Of a stretch of 64,000 nucleotides of DNA, positions 1 through 7,589 are shown one piece after another. Every line of letters starts with the position of its first letter. Position 1 is the stretch's first letter. The notes beneath the pieces are model-generated. The model did no database searches, was not told the origin of the DNA, and was given only the letters and a program-made list of their open reading frames with translations. The stretch is from Clostridium sp. AF15-31 (lineage in GTDB: Bacteria; Bacillota; Clostridia; Lachnospirales; Lachnospiraceae), in the NCBI RefSeq assembly GCF_003461625.1, contig NZ_QTXL01000008.1:1-64000 (forward strand). The letters are read 5' to 3'. The position numbers were made by a program, and so were the translations under genes.

Positions 1-531
1 TGGATCTGTATGAATATGAAAGAGAACAGTCTGAGTCATATTCATATGGTAAAGGATGATTTACTTGGTGATCAGGACTGGAAAGGCAATCTGGATATTC
101 TTAATATCGTGATGATTGGGCTGGCGAAGGAGATACCACACAAGGAAGAAAGATATGAACTGCATCGCTTGCTTGGAGCGTTATTGTCACAGACAATGAC
201 GGCAGAACAGAAATTGAAACTGATGAAACAGGAGTATAACATACCGGTAGACAGACGCAGTATAAGGGAAGAGGTGAAGATCATGTGCAATCTGAGTGAA
301 GGCGTAGAAGAAATGGGATATATAAAGGGCGAAGCCGCTGGCAGAGCAGAAGGCGAAAAAATAGGCGAAGCACGAGGCAAGGCCATTGGAAGGTCTGAAG
401 GAAGATCTGAAGGAAAATCGGAAGGTAGAGCTGATATTATCCTGAAAATGTACAAGAAAGGCTACTCCTTAGAACAGATCATGGATGTAACCGATATGAG
501 CGAAGCGGAAATTAAGGCAATTATAGGATAA
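1..531 (+). CDS. Rpn/PD-(D/E)XK-type transposase-nuclease family protein, C-terminal part
   Basis: The reading frame is open to the first base of the window, so the gene starts upstream and only the last 176 codons are seen. The C-terminal part has a Gly/Glu-rich run of GEAAGRAEGEK-type repeats (about residues 105-145) followed by a short helical tail. This tail is typical of Rpn-family (recombination-promoting nuclease / YhgA-like) proteins, which are abundant in Lachnospiraceae and often misnamed flagellar assembly protein H. The catalytic PD-(D/E)XK core would lie upstream, so nuclease activity cannot be judged. The EG repeats may vary by slippage. A terminator follows 40 bases after the stop. 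Confidence 0.6.
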   Translation, partial: WICMNMKENSLSHIHMVKDDLLGDQDWKGNLDILNIVMIGLAKEIPHKEERYELHRLLGALLSQTMTAEQKLKLMKQEYNIPVDRRSIREEVKIMCNLSEGVEEMGYIKGEAAGRAEGEKIGEARGKAIGRSEGRSEGKSEGRADIILKMYKKGYSLEQIMDVTDMSEAEIKAIIG

Positions 532-570
532 GAGCATAGGCAGAACAGGTAATATGTATATTTTAGCAGA

Positions 571-610
571 AGTCCGGATATGGCAGAAATGCTCTATCTG
601 GATTTTTTTT
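571..610 (+). terminator. Rho-independent terminator
   Basis: The arms TCCGGATA (573-580) and TATCTGGA (595-602) pair with one G-T wobble, and eight T residues follow. It closes the Rpn-type gene. Confidence 0.75.
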
Positions 611-699
611 GAAGACTATGTTAAAACTTTTTTAGGAGTCATCCTGTCTATTATAGTAGATGCATGACATTCATGATTATAAGCAAAGGAGAGACGATT

Positions 700-2463
700 A
701 TGGGAAAAATGAAAAGCAGATTAAAGCGGTTTGTTGTCTGGTGCATGGCGGTAGTCATGTTGTGCATGAGTGGACCGTTTACAGCAAATGTGGCAGCATT
801 GGAAAGTGAGACACCGGAACTTGCGGCAGCAAAGACTGTAAAGATCAAAAATGCAAAAGTTGGAACAAAAGTCACGGTAGGGAATTATACCTACAGAATA
901 ACCGCACTGACACCGAAGAAGAAAACGGTAGAGGTAACGGGATTTACCAAAAAGGCAAAAAAGAAGCGCACTGAGGTGATGGTGCCTGCCAGTATAAAGA
1001 TCACATCGAAGACAGGAAAGTATAAAGGAACTTATAGTTTTAAGGTTACGTCTGTTGGGAAAAAAGCTTTCTATAATAACAAAAGAATATGGAAGATAAC
1101 ATTAGGAAATAATATCCGCACAGTTAAAAAACAGGCATTTTACGGATGCTCCAATCTGGGTAGTCTTATTTTCTATGATGCGGACAAGCTGAAGGTGCTT
1201 GAAGCGGGAGCGTTTCAGAATTGCAAAAATCTGTGGTATACGAACCTGGACAAGCAGAATCTGATGATAAAAAAGATCGGGAAAAATGCACTAAAAAACT
1301 CAGGCATAAAAGATAATCCGTATTTTATCAAAACGAGGAAAAAACCGAAAACAATCGATAACAATCAGATGATCATAACAGAGTCATACGAGGACGGCGG
1401 TGAAAAGATCGGCGGGCTGGATAATATGGGTGAGGGTGTTGTGAGCAAATGGAAAGGGCTTGTTGTCTATTCGAAGAAACCGGTAAATCCAAGAAAATTT
1501 ATTGCGAAATATGGAGATTCATATGGATACCGAGAGGCTGATCTGCCGGTGCTTGATGGTTCCGGTGGGGCAACAACATATCTGCCAAATTACAAAAACA
1601 TAAAGATTTTGTTCGGAGCAAACACCCATAAACTGGAATCGTCCATTTGGGAAGTCTTTGGAGAGATAAATATGGAATATTATAACGTTGCTCCTTATAT
1701 AAATGCAGGATATAAATATATGACCTATATTTACATAGACAGCTTGGTAGAAAAACCATATGATCTTTCTATTTATTATGGAAAAGAAAAAGTAAAAACG
1801 GTCAAGATGGAAGGCATCACAAAGGCAGAAAGAAAAACAACCCTGAAGGAATCGGTTACAACCTGGGGAACTCTGGCGGATGTTTTAAAAGTAAACAGGC
1901 TGTTCGAGAAACTGAGAGCAGGCTATGAAAAGAAGTATAACAGATCTGCAAAAAATCTTGATATGGGAGAAATGATACAGTTGCTGGATGCGTATATAGG
2001 TTCGTTTCCATATAAAGAATATAATTGCGGGGCGGTCTGGTATATGGTCGAGGCAGCAAAATACTACGGAGCATATGGAATGGTTGTATACAATGATTCG
2101 GAAAAAGAATATTATCGAAATCTGCAACCGACCATATATGGTTCGCTCAAGAATTATAATGCGGTTCATGATGAACATACAAAGATGTATTTTCACACGA
2201 TCGGAATGGTGATCTATGAAGGCGGCTATATGTTTGGAGAGCTAAATGGTAATATGGCGAATAATAAAAGTACATATTTGGAATGCCTGCCGGAGGATTA
2301 TCATAAGATTACAGAATTCAGAATGGATCAGACCCCTCTGACAAGTGTTGATGAACATTGTATCCAGATCGCATCGTATAAAAGCACAGCAGATTTCTGG
2401 AAGAAGAATTATAAGATAGACGTGCATACATTTGATCCATATAACCCGGATACATGGTATTGA
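700..2463 (+). CDS. secreted leucine-rich-repeat (BspA-like) surface protein
   Basis: The start at 700 is chosen because AAAGGAGAG lies 9 bases upstream; an ATG at 664 lacks a site. The product has 587 residues. A basic N-terminus and hydrophobic segment ending near ANVAA form a signal peptide. A Lys-rich stretch follows, then two LRR_5/BspA-type units (motifs VGKKAFYNN, VKKQAFYGCSNL, LEAGAFQNCKNL, about residues 120-190). The C-terminal 350 residues are not a family I recognise. They contain YNCGAVWYMVEAAKYYG and later HTIGMVIYEGGYMFGELNG, an arrangement reminiscent of a transglutaminase/cysteine-protease core, but this is inference only. No sortase motif is seen. Monocistronic between two terminators. 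Confidence 0.7.
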   Translation: MGKMKSRLKRFVVWCMAVVMLCMSGPFTANVAALESETPELAAAKTVKIKNAKVGTKVTVGNYTYRITALTPKKKTVEVTGFTKKAKKKRTEVMVPASIKITSKTGKYKGTYSFKVTSVGKKAFYNNKRIWKITLGNNIRTVKKQAFYGCSNLGSLIFYDADKLKVLEAGAFQNCKNLWYTNLDKQNLMIKKIGKNALKNSGIKDNPYFIKTRKKPKTIDNNQMIITESYEDGGEKIGGLDNMGEGVVSKWKGLVVYSKKPVNPRKFIAKYGDSYGYREADLPVLDGSGGATTYLPNYKNIKILFGANTHKLESSIWEVFGEINMEYYNVAPYINAGYKYMTYIYIDSLVEKPYDLSIYYGKEKVKTVKMEGITKAERKTTLKESVTTWGTLADVLKVNRLFEKLRAGYEKKYNRSAKNLDMGEMIQLLDAYIGSFPYKEYNCGAVWYMVEAAKYYGAYGMVVYNDSEKEYYRNLQPTIYGSLKNYNAVHDEHTKMYFHTIGMVIYEGGYMFGELNGNMANNKSTYLECLPEDYHKITEFRMDQTPLTSVDEHCIQIASYKSTADFWKKNYKIDVHTFDPYNPDTWY

Positions 2464-2484
2464 TCCGGAGAAACGGCAAAACAA

Positions 2485-2532
2485 TGGCATCAGGTACAGA
2501 TGATCGAATTTATTTGTATCTGGTGCCGTTTT
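2485..2532 (+). terminator. Rho-independent terminator
   Basis: GGCATCAGGTACA pairs with TGTATCTGGTGCC across a loop of about 20 bases (one mismatch and two wobbles) and is followed by GTTTTTT. It closes the secreted LRR gene. Confidence 0.75.
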
Positions 2533-2648
2533 TTACGCATTGTGATGGTAAAAAATGCGGATTAATGCTACAATAAAACGAATGGGGAAACGCTTTAGCA
2601 GATACGAATGAAAAGGCTGAATGAGATTATACGAGAGGAAACGAAAAA

Positions 2649-3659
2649 ATGAACAAACGAAACCGGTTAAAAACCATTCGGCCGCAGAATGAACGTGCGG
2701 CAAGAGCATTCCGTAAGAAGCAGAACATGAAGGTAGAGCTGAATAAAAAGTGGCTGCCTGTTGTCTATGTGGTGATGCTCGGTATCTGTATTTTACTGAA
2801 CGTAACGAATGACAGTCTGGATCTGGCAAATGTGCTGATTAGCATCTGTATGTTTGGTATCGTGGGGGCGATATTTGTCTATGCATATAAGCATTTGAAG
2901 CATATCGACCAGATGGGGGAAGATTTTCGTATAGCCATCAGCTATATTAAGGGCGATTATGCTAAGGAAAAGAAGCTCCTATGGGATCTGTATCGTACCG
3001 AAACCCGGTATGGTATCTTTAATGAGGAACATCTGAGAAATTCCTATGTAGATTATGTGGAAGAAATGAAACGTCTGGAGCAGGATGAGGAAGGAAAATA
3101 TGCCTGCGATATCGAAGATTTTATCAATTACCAGCTGATCGATGATGCGGTTGAAAAAGGTCGTCTGAGTCTGGTTCCGGGAGCCATGACAGGACTGGGT
3201 ATCCTTGGTACCTTTATCGGTCTGTCAATTGGACTTCAGGCATTTAATACAGGTTCAGCAGAGGAGATTACGAACAGTATCGGACCTCTGATGGATGGTA
3301 TCAAGGTTGCGTTCCATACATCTATCTATGGTATGATCTTTTCCCTGACATTTAATCTGATCTTTAAGACGGTTCTGGAACAGGCATATCACAAGCTGGA
3401 TGAATTTGTAGCAGAGTTCAAACGGTATGTGCGTCCGGATGCGACTTACGATAACGGTAATCTGGAACTTGATTTCCAGAAGAAACAGTTGGAAGCAACG
3501 ATAGCAACACAGAAGGCAATCGAAGAAACACTTGCATATCTGAAGTCCATGCATGAAGATATCGAAGATATCCGTATCCTGACGAAAGATCAGAATGACA
3601 TCTTCCGGGGCAGACTGAACCGCCCGAGGGCGATCGAGCAGAGCAGCAGGGAGGGATAA
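2649..3659 (+). CDS. MotA/TolQ/ExbB-type proton channel subunit
   Basis: The protein has 336 residues and starts after GAGAGGAAA. Four membrane segments are visible, at about residues 34-53, 63-83, 178-197 and 218-242. The last two match the TM3/TM4 core of the MotA/TolQ/ExbB family (GLGILGTFIGLSIGL; GIKVAFHTSIYGMIFSL). A large cytoplasmic loop lies between TM2 and TM3 and a coiled C-terminal tail follows. With the MotB-like partner 3 bases downstream it should form a 5:2-type ion-driven stator. No flagellar genes are nearby. The pair resembles ZorA/ZorB of the Zorya defence system, but no ZorC, ZorD or ZorE follows, so the role is open. Confidence 0.8.
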   Translation: MNKRNRLKTIRPQNERAARAFRKKQNMKVELNKKWLPVVYVVMLGICILLNVTNDSLDLANVLISICMFGIVGAIFVYAYKHLKHIDQMGEDFRIAISYIKGDYAKEKKLLWDLYRTETRYGIFNEEHLRNSYVDYVEEMKRLEQDEEGKYACDIEDFINYQLIDDAVEKGRLSLVPGAMTGLGILGTFIGLSIGLQAFNTGSAEEITNSIGPLMDGIKVAFHTSIYGMIFSLTFNLIFKTVLEQAYHKLDEFVAEFKRYVRPDATYDNGNLELDFQKKQLEATIATQKAIEETLAYLKSMHEDIEDIRILTKDQNDIFRGRLNRPRAIEQSSREG

Positions 3660-3662
3660 GGC

Positions 3663-4418
3663 ATGAGTAAGAAACGAAGAAGACCGGAGGAAGAAGAAAC
3701 CTCTTACTGGCTGTCGTATTCCGATATGATGGCGGCACTCCTTCTGATCTTTATTCTGATCATTTCTTTTACACTGATGCAGTCAAAGAGCCAGTATGAG
3801 AGTAAACAGGCGGAGCTTGATAAGCAGAAAGAAATTATCAAGGAACAGGAGCAGTTGTTAAAAGATCAGCAGGATGAGCTGGATCGGATCGCAGGCATCC
3901 GAAGTGATCTGGTGGCGGCTCTCCGCGATGAGTTTGCCGGCAGTTCTTTAAATGTAAAAGTTGATGAAAAAACCGGAGCGATCACATTTGATGCAAGCGT
4001 TTTGTTTGATGTAGCAGACAGTGATCTGAAGGAAGAAGGAAAGACATTCTTGAAAGAATTTCTTCCAAAATATTGTAATGTACTGTTAGATGAAAAATAT
4101 CGTGATTATGTATCGGAGATTATTATAGAAGGTCATACAGATACGAATGGATCTTATATTTATAATCTTGAACTTTCCCAGCAGAGAGCCTTTTCTGTTG
4201 CGAAGTATTGCCTGACCGAGAGTAACGGGATCATAAGCTCCACGGATGTTGAACTGCTCCGAAGTGTGCTGACGGCAAATGGAAAGTCCTACAGCAATCC
4301 GATTTATAAGGAGGATGGATCTGTCGATCTGGAAGCATCCAGACGAGTAGAGATTCTGTTCCGGCTTCAGGATGAAGAAATGATCGCTGAGATGATGAAT
4401 ATTCTGAAAGAGAAATAG
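3663..4418 (+). CDS. MotB/OmpA-domain stator partner (ZorB-like)
   Basis: The protein has 251 residues, with AGGGAGGG ahead of the start and only 3 bases after the MotA-like gene, so it is co-transcribed. A single N-terminal membrane helix begins YWLSYSDMMAALL; the Asp in YSDMM is where MotB/ZorB place the proton-binding residue. A coiled coil follows (about residues 40-80), then an OmpA-like peptidoglycan-binding domain (about 110-240) with IIEGHTDTNGSYIYNLELS and a terminal SRRVEI motif, the NxxLSxxRA-type signature. The stop codon lies within a 20-bp tandem repeat. It anchors the motor to the wall; what it drives cannot be told from here. Confidence 0.8.
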   Translation: MSKKRRRPEEEETSYWLSYSDMMAALLLIFILIISFTLMQSKSQYESKQAELDKQKEIIKEQEQLLKDQQDELDRIAGIRSDLVAALRDEFAGSSLNVKVDEKTGAITFDASVLFDVADSDLKEEGKTFLKEFLPKYCNVLLDEKYRDYVSEIIIEGHTDTNGSYIYNLELSQQRAFSVAKYCLTESNGIISSTDVELLRSVLTANGKSYSNPIYKEDGSVDLEASRRVEILFRLQDEEMIAEMMNILKEK

Positions 4419-4438
4419 ATATTTTGAAAGAGAAACAG
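4399..4438 (+). repeat. 20-bp tandem duplication across the motB-like stop codon
   Basis: The units 4399-4418 and 4419-4438 match at 18 of 20 bases. The first ends in the TAG stop; the second has CAG at the same place. It looks like a recent slippage duplication. Confidence 0.8.
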
Positions 4439-4465
4439 ACCAACACTTGCGGTTTTAAAAACGAG

Positions 4466-4565
4466 ATGGTACAATGAGCATTGCGATGGGATGTGTTTGT
4501 ACATACCAGCATAATGCGAAACCAACATTGAACCGACAGGTGAAATGGTACAATGAGCATTGCGA
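4466..4565. repeat. pair of 21-bp direct repeats in an intergenic region
   Basis: ATGGTACAATGAGCATTGCGA occurs at 4466-4486 and again, unchanged, at 4545-4565, 79 bases apart. The sequence between has no gene. The core has an internal dyad (CAATGAGCATTG), which makes it a candidate protein-binding or repetitive extragenic element. Function unknown. Confidence 0.75.
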
Positions 4566-4620
4566 CGGTACATATTTATGTGTACTAAATGGATAGATTG
4601 TCTTTTGAAAGGAAAACGAG

Positions 4621-5856
4621 ATGAAAAGAGTAGTTGTAACAGGAATGGGCGCTGTAACCCCGATCGGAAATAATGTAGAAGAATTCTGGGATGGCATTAA
4701 GAAGAATAAAGTAGGTATTGGCGAGATTACAAAATTTGATGTATCCGAATATAAATGCAAAATGGGTGCTGAAGTAAAAGATTTTGATCCGAAACAATAT
4801 ATGGATCCAAAGGCGGCCAGAAGAATGGAGCCGTTCTGCCAGTATGCAGTTGCAGCTACAGGCGAAGCAATCAAGAATGCTGGTATTGATCTTGAGAAAG
4901 AAGATCTGACAAGATTCGGAACCTGTATCGGTAACGGACTTGGCGGTGTAGCTACGATCGAAAAGGAACATGCCAAGGTTATGAATGGTAAGGCAAACCG
5001 TGTCAGTGTAATGATGGTTCCTATGATGATCTCGAATATGGCAGCCGGAAATGTAGCGATCGCATATGGCTTAAAGGGCAAATGTACAGATGTTGTAACA
5101 GCATGTGCGACAGGAACAAACAGCATTGGCGAGGCATATCGTTATATTCAGGTCGGAGATGCAGATGTGATGGTAGCCGGAGGTGCTGAATCACCGATCT
5201 GTGAGACAAATGTTTCAGGCTTTATCTCCATGACAGCACTTTCAAGTGCAACAGAAGCAGATCGTGCGTCGATTCCGTTTGACAAAGACAGATGTGGATT
5301 CGTTATCGGTGAAGGAGCTGGCGTCGTAGTTCTGGAATCTCTGGAGCATGCGCAGGCAAGAGGAGCAAAGATCCTTGCCGAGGTTGTCGGATATGGTTCC
5401 ACCTGTGATGCATTTCACATTACATCCCCTGCCGAGGATGGAGAGGGTGCAGCAAGAGCCATGACACTTGCAATCAACGAGGCTGGCATTACACCGGCAG
5501 ACGTTGATTATATCAATGCACACGGAACAAGTACCCACCACAATGATCTCTATGAGACAAGAGCAATTAAGAAAGCATTTGGTGAAGATGCATATAATGT
5601 AAATATTAATTCTACAAAATCCATGATCGGTCATTTATTTGGTGCGGCCGGAGCAGTTGAATTTATTACATGTGTAAAATCTATCGAAGATGGATACATT
5701 CATCCAACAGTAGGTCTTCGTGAGACAGAAGGCGAGATCGATCTGAATTATACAAAGGGTGAGGGCGTTCATAAGGACATTACATATGCACTGAGCAATT
5801 CTCTTGGATTTGGTGGACACAATGCAAGTATCCTTGTAAAGAAATGGGAAGAATAA
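4621..5856 (+). CDS. fabF: beta-ketoacyl-ACP synthase II
   Basis: The protein has 411 residues, the usual FabF length. It condenses malonyl-ACP with acyl-ACP in fatty-acid elongation, in the cytoplasm. The Cys-His-His triad is complete: VTACATGTNS (Cys about residue 162), NAHGTSTHHND (His about 301) and GHLFGAAGAVEF (His about 338). The N-terminus VVVTGMGAVTPIG is typical. The start has TTTGAAAGGAAAA upstream. It stands alone: no other fab gene is next to it, and the next gene is rplJ. In many Firmicutes rplK-rplA occupy that place, so the order here is rearranged. No terminator is evident after it. Confidence 0.95.
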   Translation: MKRVVVTGMGAVTPIGNNVEEFWDGIKKNKVGIGEITKFDVSEYKCKMGAEVKDFDPKQYMDPKAARRMEPFCQYAVAATGEAIKNAGIDLEKEDLTRFGTCIGNGLGGVATIEKEHAKVMNGKANRVSVMMVPMMISNMAAGNVAIAYGLKGKCTDVVTACATGTNSIGEAYRYIQVGDADVMVAGGAESPICETNVSGFISMTALSSATEADRASIPFDKDRCGFVIGEGAGVVVLESLEHAQARGAKILAEVVGYGSTCDAFHITSPAEDGEGAARAMTLAINEAGITPADVDYINAHGTSTHHNDLYETRAIKKAFGEDAYNVNINSTKSMIGHLFGAAGAVEFITCVKSIEDGYIHPTVGLRETEGEIDLNYTKGEGVHKDITYALSNSLGFGGHNASILVKKWEE

Positions 5857-5922
5857 GATCCAGACAAAAACAGGTATAAAAGAATTACACATCATAAATA
5901 ATGTGAGCAAAAGTATTTGCAC

Positions 5923-5982
5923 GAAAAAGTGTAAATTTACATGGAAAAGTGAAAATTCACATCAAAAAGTGAAAAAACGTAT
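5923..5982. promoter_or_regulatory. three 20-bp operator-like repeats abutting the rplJ promoter
   Basis: Three head-to-tail units of exactly 20 bp (5923-5942, 5943-5962, 5963-5982) share AAAAGTG-N-AAA. The first holds the perfect palindrome TGTAAATTTACA (5930-5941); the second the near-palindrome GTGAAAATTCAC. The third runs to the first base of the -35 box. Two-turn spacing on one helical face suggests cooperative binding of a regulator upstream of the ribosomal operon, or at the end of fabF. No known consensus is recognised. Confidence 0.55.
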
Positions 5983-6010
5983 TGACATATTCCTTGTGTT
6001 ATGGTAAAGT
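5982..6010 (+). promoter_or_regulatory. sigma-A promoter of rplJL
   Basis: TTGACA at 5982-5987 and TAAAGT at 6005-6010, with a 17-base spacer. It lies just upstream of the L10 leader. Confidence 0.8.
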
Positions 6011-6017
6011 ATCTCCC

Positions 6018-6140
6018 GATGAACTGCCGAAGACAGTAGGTGCCGGATGGCATAAGTTGAAAAACGCCTACCGAGGAATATATCGTTAATATTATTTTAA
6101 CTATATGCTCTCTGTCTTATCGACAGAGAGCTTTTCTTAT
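6018..6140 (+). ncRNA. ribosomal protein L10 leader with attenuator
   Basis: The transcript start region holds the L10-leader signature (CGAAGACAGTAGGTGCCGG ... CGCCTACCGAGG), in which GTAGG and CCTAC can pair. It is followed by a terminator hairpin with arms GCTCTCTGTC (6107-6116) and GACAGAGAGC (6122-6131) and then TTTTC. Family knowledge: excess L10 or L10-L12 complex binds this RNA and reduces rplJL expression. Position, 60-180 bases ahead of rplJ, fits. Confidence 0.85.
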
Positions 6141-6201
6141 TTTAGCAGAAGATGCTTTCTGTTAACTATGTGCAGTCATTAGTAAAACAAGGAGGCGCAT
6201 T

Positions 6202-6690
6202 ATGGCAAAGGTAGAGATTAAGAAGCCAGTAGTTGAAGAAATCAAAGCTAACTTAGATGGTGCTCAGACAGCAGTTGTAGTTGACTACCGTGGACTTACA
6301 GTTGAGCAGGACACACAGCTTCGTAAGCAGTTAAGAGAAGCTGGGGTTGTTTATAAGGTATACAAGAACACCATGATCAACTTCGCTATTGAAGGCACAG
6401 AGTTCGAGGGACTGAAGCCATGTCTCGAAGGACCTACCGGATTAGCTATCTGTAAGACAGATGCTACAGCAGCAGCCAGAATCCTGGCTAACTTCGCAAA
6501 GACTGCTCCAGCACTTGAGCTTAAGGGTGGCGTTGTAGAAGGTACATTCTACGATGCAGCAGGTATCGCAGTTATTGCAAACATTCCTTCAAGAGAAGTA
6601 CTTATTTCCAAATTCCTTGGAAGTATCCAGTCACCTATTGCAAACTTCGCTCGTGTTATCAAGCAGATTGCAGAACAGAAGGAAGCTTAA
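6202..6690 (+). CDS. rplJ: 50S ribosomal protein L10
   Basis: The protein has 162 residues, normal for L10, and begins MAKVEIKKPVVEEIK with AAGGAGG ahead of the ATG. L10 is the base of the ribosomal stalk: its N-terminal domain binds 23S rRNA with L11 and its C-terminal helix carries L7/L12 dimers. The core TAVVVDYRGLTVEQDTQLRK is diagnostic. Followed 84 bases later by rplL in the same transcript; a small hairpin (GCTTCTATTTAATAGAAGC) sits between them. Its own product probably controls the operon through the leader upstream. Confidence 0.97.
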   Translation: MAKVEIKKPVVEEIKANLDGAQTAVVVDYRGLTVEQDTQLRKQLREAGVVYKVYKNTMINFAIEGTEFEGLKPCLEGPTGLAICKTDATAAARILANFAKTAPALELKGGVVEGTFYDAAGIAVIANIPSREVLISKFLGSIQSPIANFARVIKQIAEQKEA

Positions 6691-6774
6691 TTATTTGTGC
6701 ATACAGGCACGTCGGCTTCTATTTAATAGAAGCAGCAATTATTAAACTATATTATATTAATGGAGGAAATAATA

Positions 6775-7140
6775 ATGACAACTCAGGAAATTATTGAAGT
6801 AATCAAAGGTTTATCAGTATTAGAATTAAATGACTTAGTTAAAGCATGTGAGGAAGAATTCGGTGTATCAGCAGCAGCAGGTGTTGTTGTAGCAGCAGCA
6901 GGCGGAGACGCTCCAGCAGCAGAAGAGAAGGATTCATTCGATATCGAACTTACAGAAGTTGGTCCTAACAAGGTTAAGGTTATCAAGGTTGTTCGTGAGA
7001 TCACAGGTCTTGGCTTAAAGGAAGCTAAGGATGCTGTTGATGGCGCTCCAAAGGTTATCAAAGAGGGAGCTTCAAAGGACGAGGCTGAGGAAGCTAAGAC
7101 TAAGTTAGAGGCTGAAGGCGCTAAGGTTACATTAAAGTAA
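6775..7140 (+). CDS. rplL: 50S ribosomal protein L7/L12
   Basis: The protein has 121 residues. The start at 6775 is fixed by TGGAGGA 8 bases upstream; an in-frame ATG at 6760 would lie ahead of that site. It has the N-terminal dimerisation domain ([20 protein letters not shown]), an Ala/Gly-rich hinge ([19 protein letters not shown]) and the C-terminal factor-binding domain ending AKVTLK. It recruits the translational GTPases encoded downstream (fusA, tuf). A strong terminator follows, which separates rplJL from rpoBC as a transcription unit. Confidence 0.97.
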   Translation: MTTQEIIEVIKGLSVLELNDLVKACEEEFGVSAAAGVVVAAAGGDAPAAEEKDSFDIELTEVGPNKVKVIKVVREITGLGLKEAKDAVDGAPKVIKEGASKDEAEEAKTKLEAEGAKVTLK

Positions 7141-7169
7141 TTTTATTCCTTGTATTTATGAATATCTTT

Positions 7170-7206
7170 CGACCTGGCGGGAGAATTACCTGCCAGGTCG
7201 TTTTTG
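7170..7206 (+). terminator. Rho-independent terminator after rplL
   Basis: An 11-bp GC-rich stem (GACCTGGCGGG / CCTGCCAGGTC, one mismatch) is followed by GTTTTTG. Confidence 0.85.
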
Positions 7207-7425
7207 TCAAAGTTCCGGCGAACTGATCATTTTTATCAATAAGAGCAGTTGAGACCGAATAAGTGATTTTAAGATTCTGAACACAGATACGACATGATAT
7301 AGTCAGCGTTATGTATCTGTTCTGTAATAATACCGCTGCAGGCTGTTTCAAAAGAATGCAGAGGGGCATATAAATATGGATAAAAGTTCATATACAATTC
7401 TTTAATAAAAAATTCCAAATATTTC

Positions 7426-7455
7426 TTGACATATACCTTGAAAATGTGATACAGT
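7426..7455 (+). promoter_or_regulatory. promoter of rpoBC
   Basis: TTGACA at 7426-7431 and TACAGT at 7450-7455, 18-base spacer, with a TG motif in front of the -10. The untranslated leader to the rpoB start is about 130 bases. The stretch 7207-7425 shows nothing else I recognise. Confidence 0.7.
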
Positions 7456-7589
7456 GTAGGATGTCTATACTATGGGTTGGTTTGCGTTCAAACCAGACAT
7501 ATAATGACACGGCTAATATATTTCGGTTAAATGTAAGCATTTCAACAGAATATACGCTTAAAAATAAATTCCAAGGGGTGAATGTGTCG

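Noticed and set aside
700-2463. Transglutaminase-type enzyme
   Set aside because: A Cys-containing and a His-containing motif are suggestive, but spacing and a third catalytic residue could not be established, so it is named only by its LRR part.
2649-4418. A complete Zorya defence system
   Set aside because: Only the ZorA/ZorB-like pair is present; the next gene is fabF. Kept as an unassigned motor pair.
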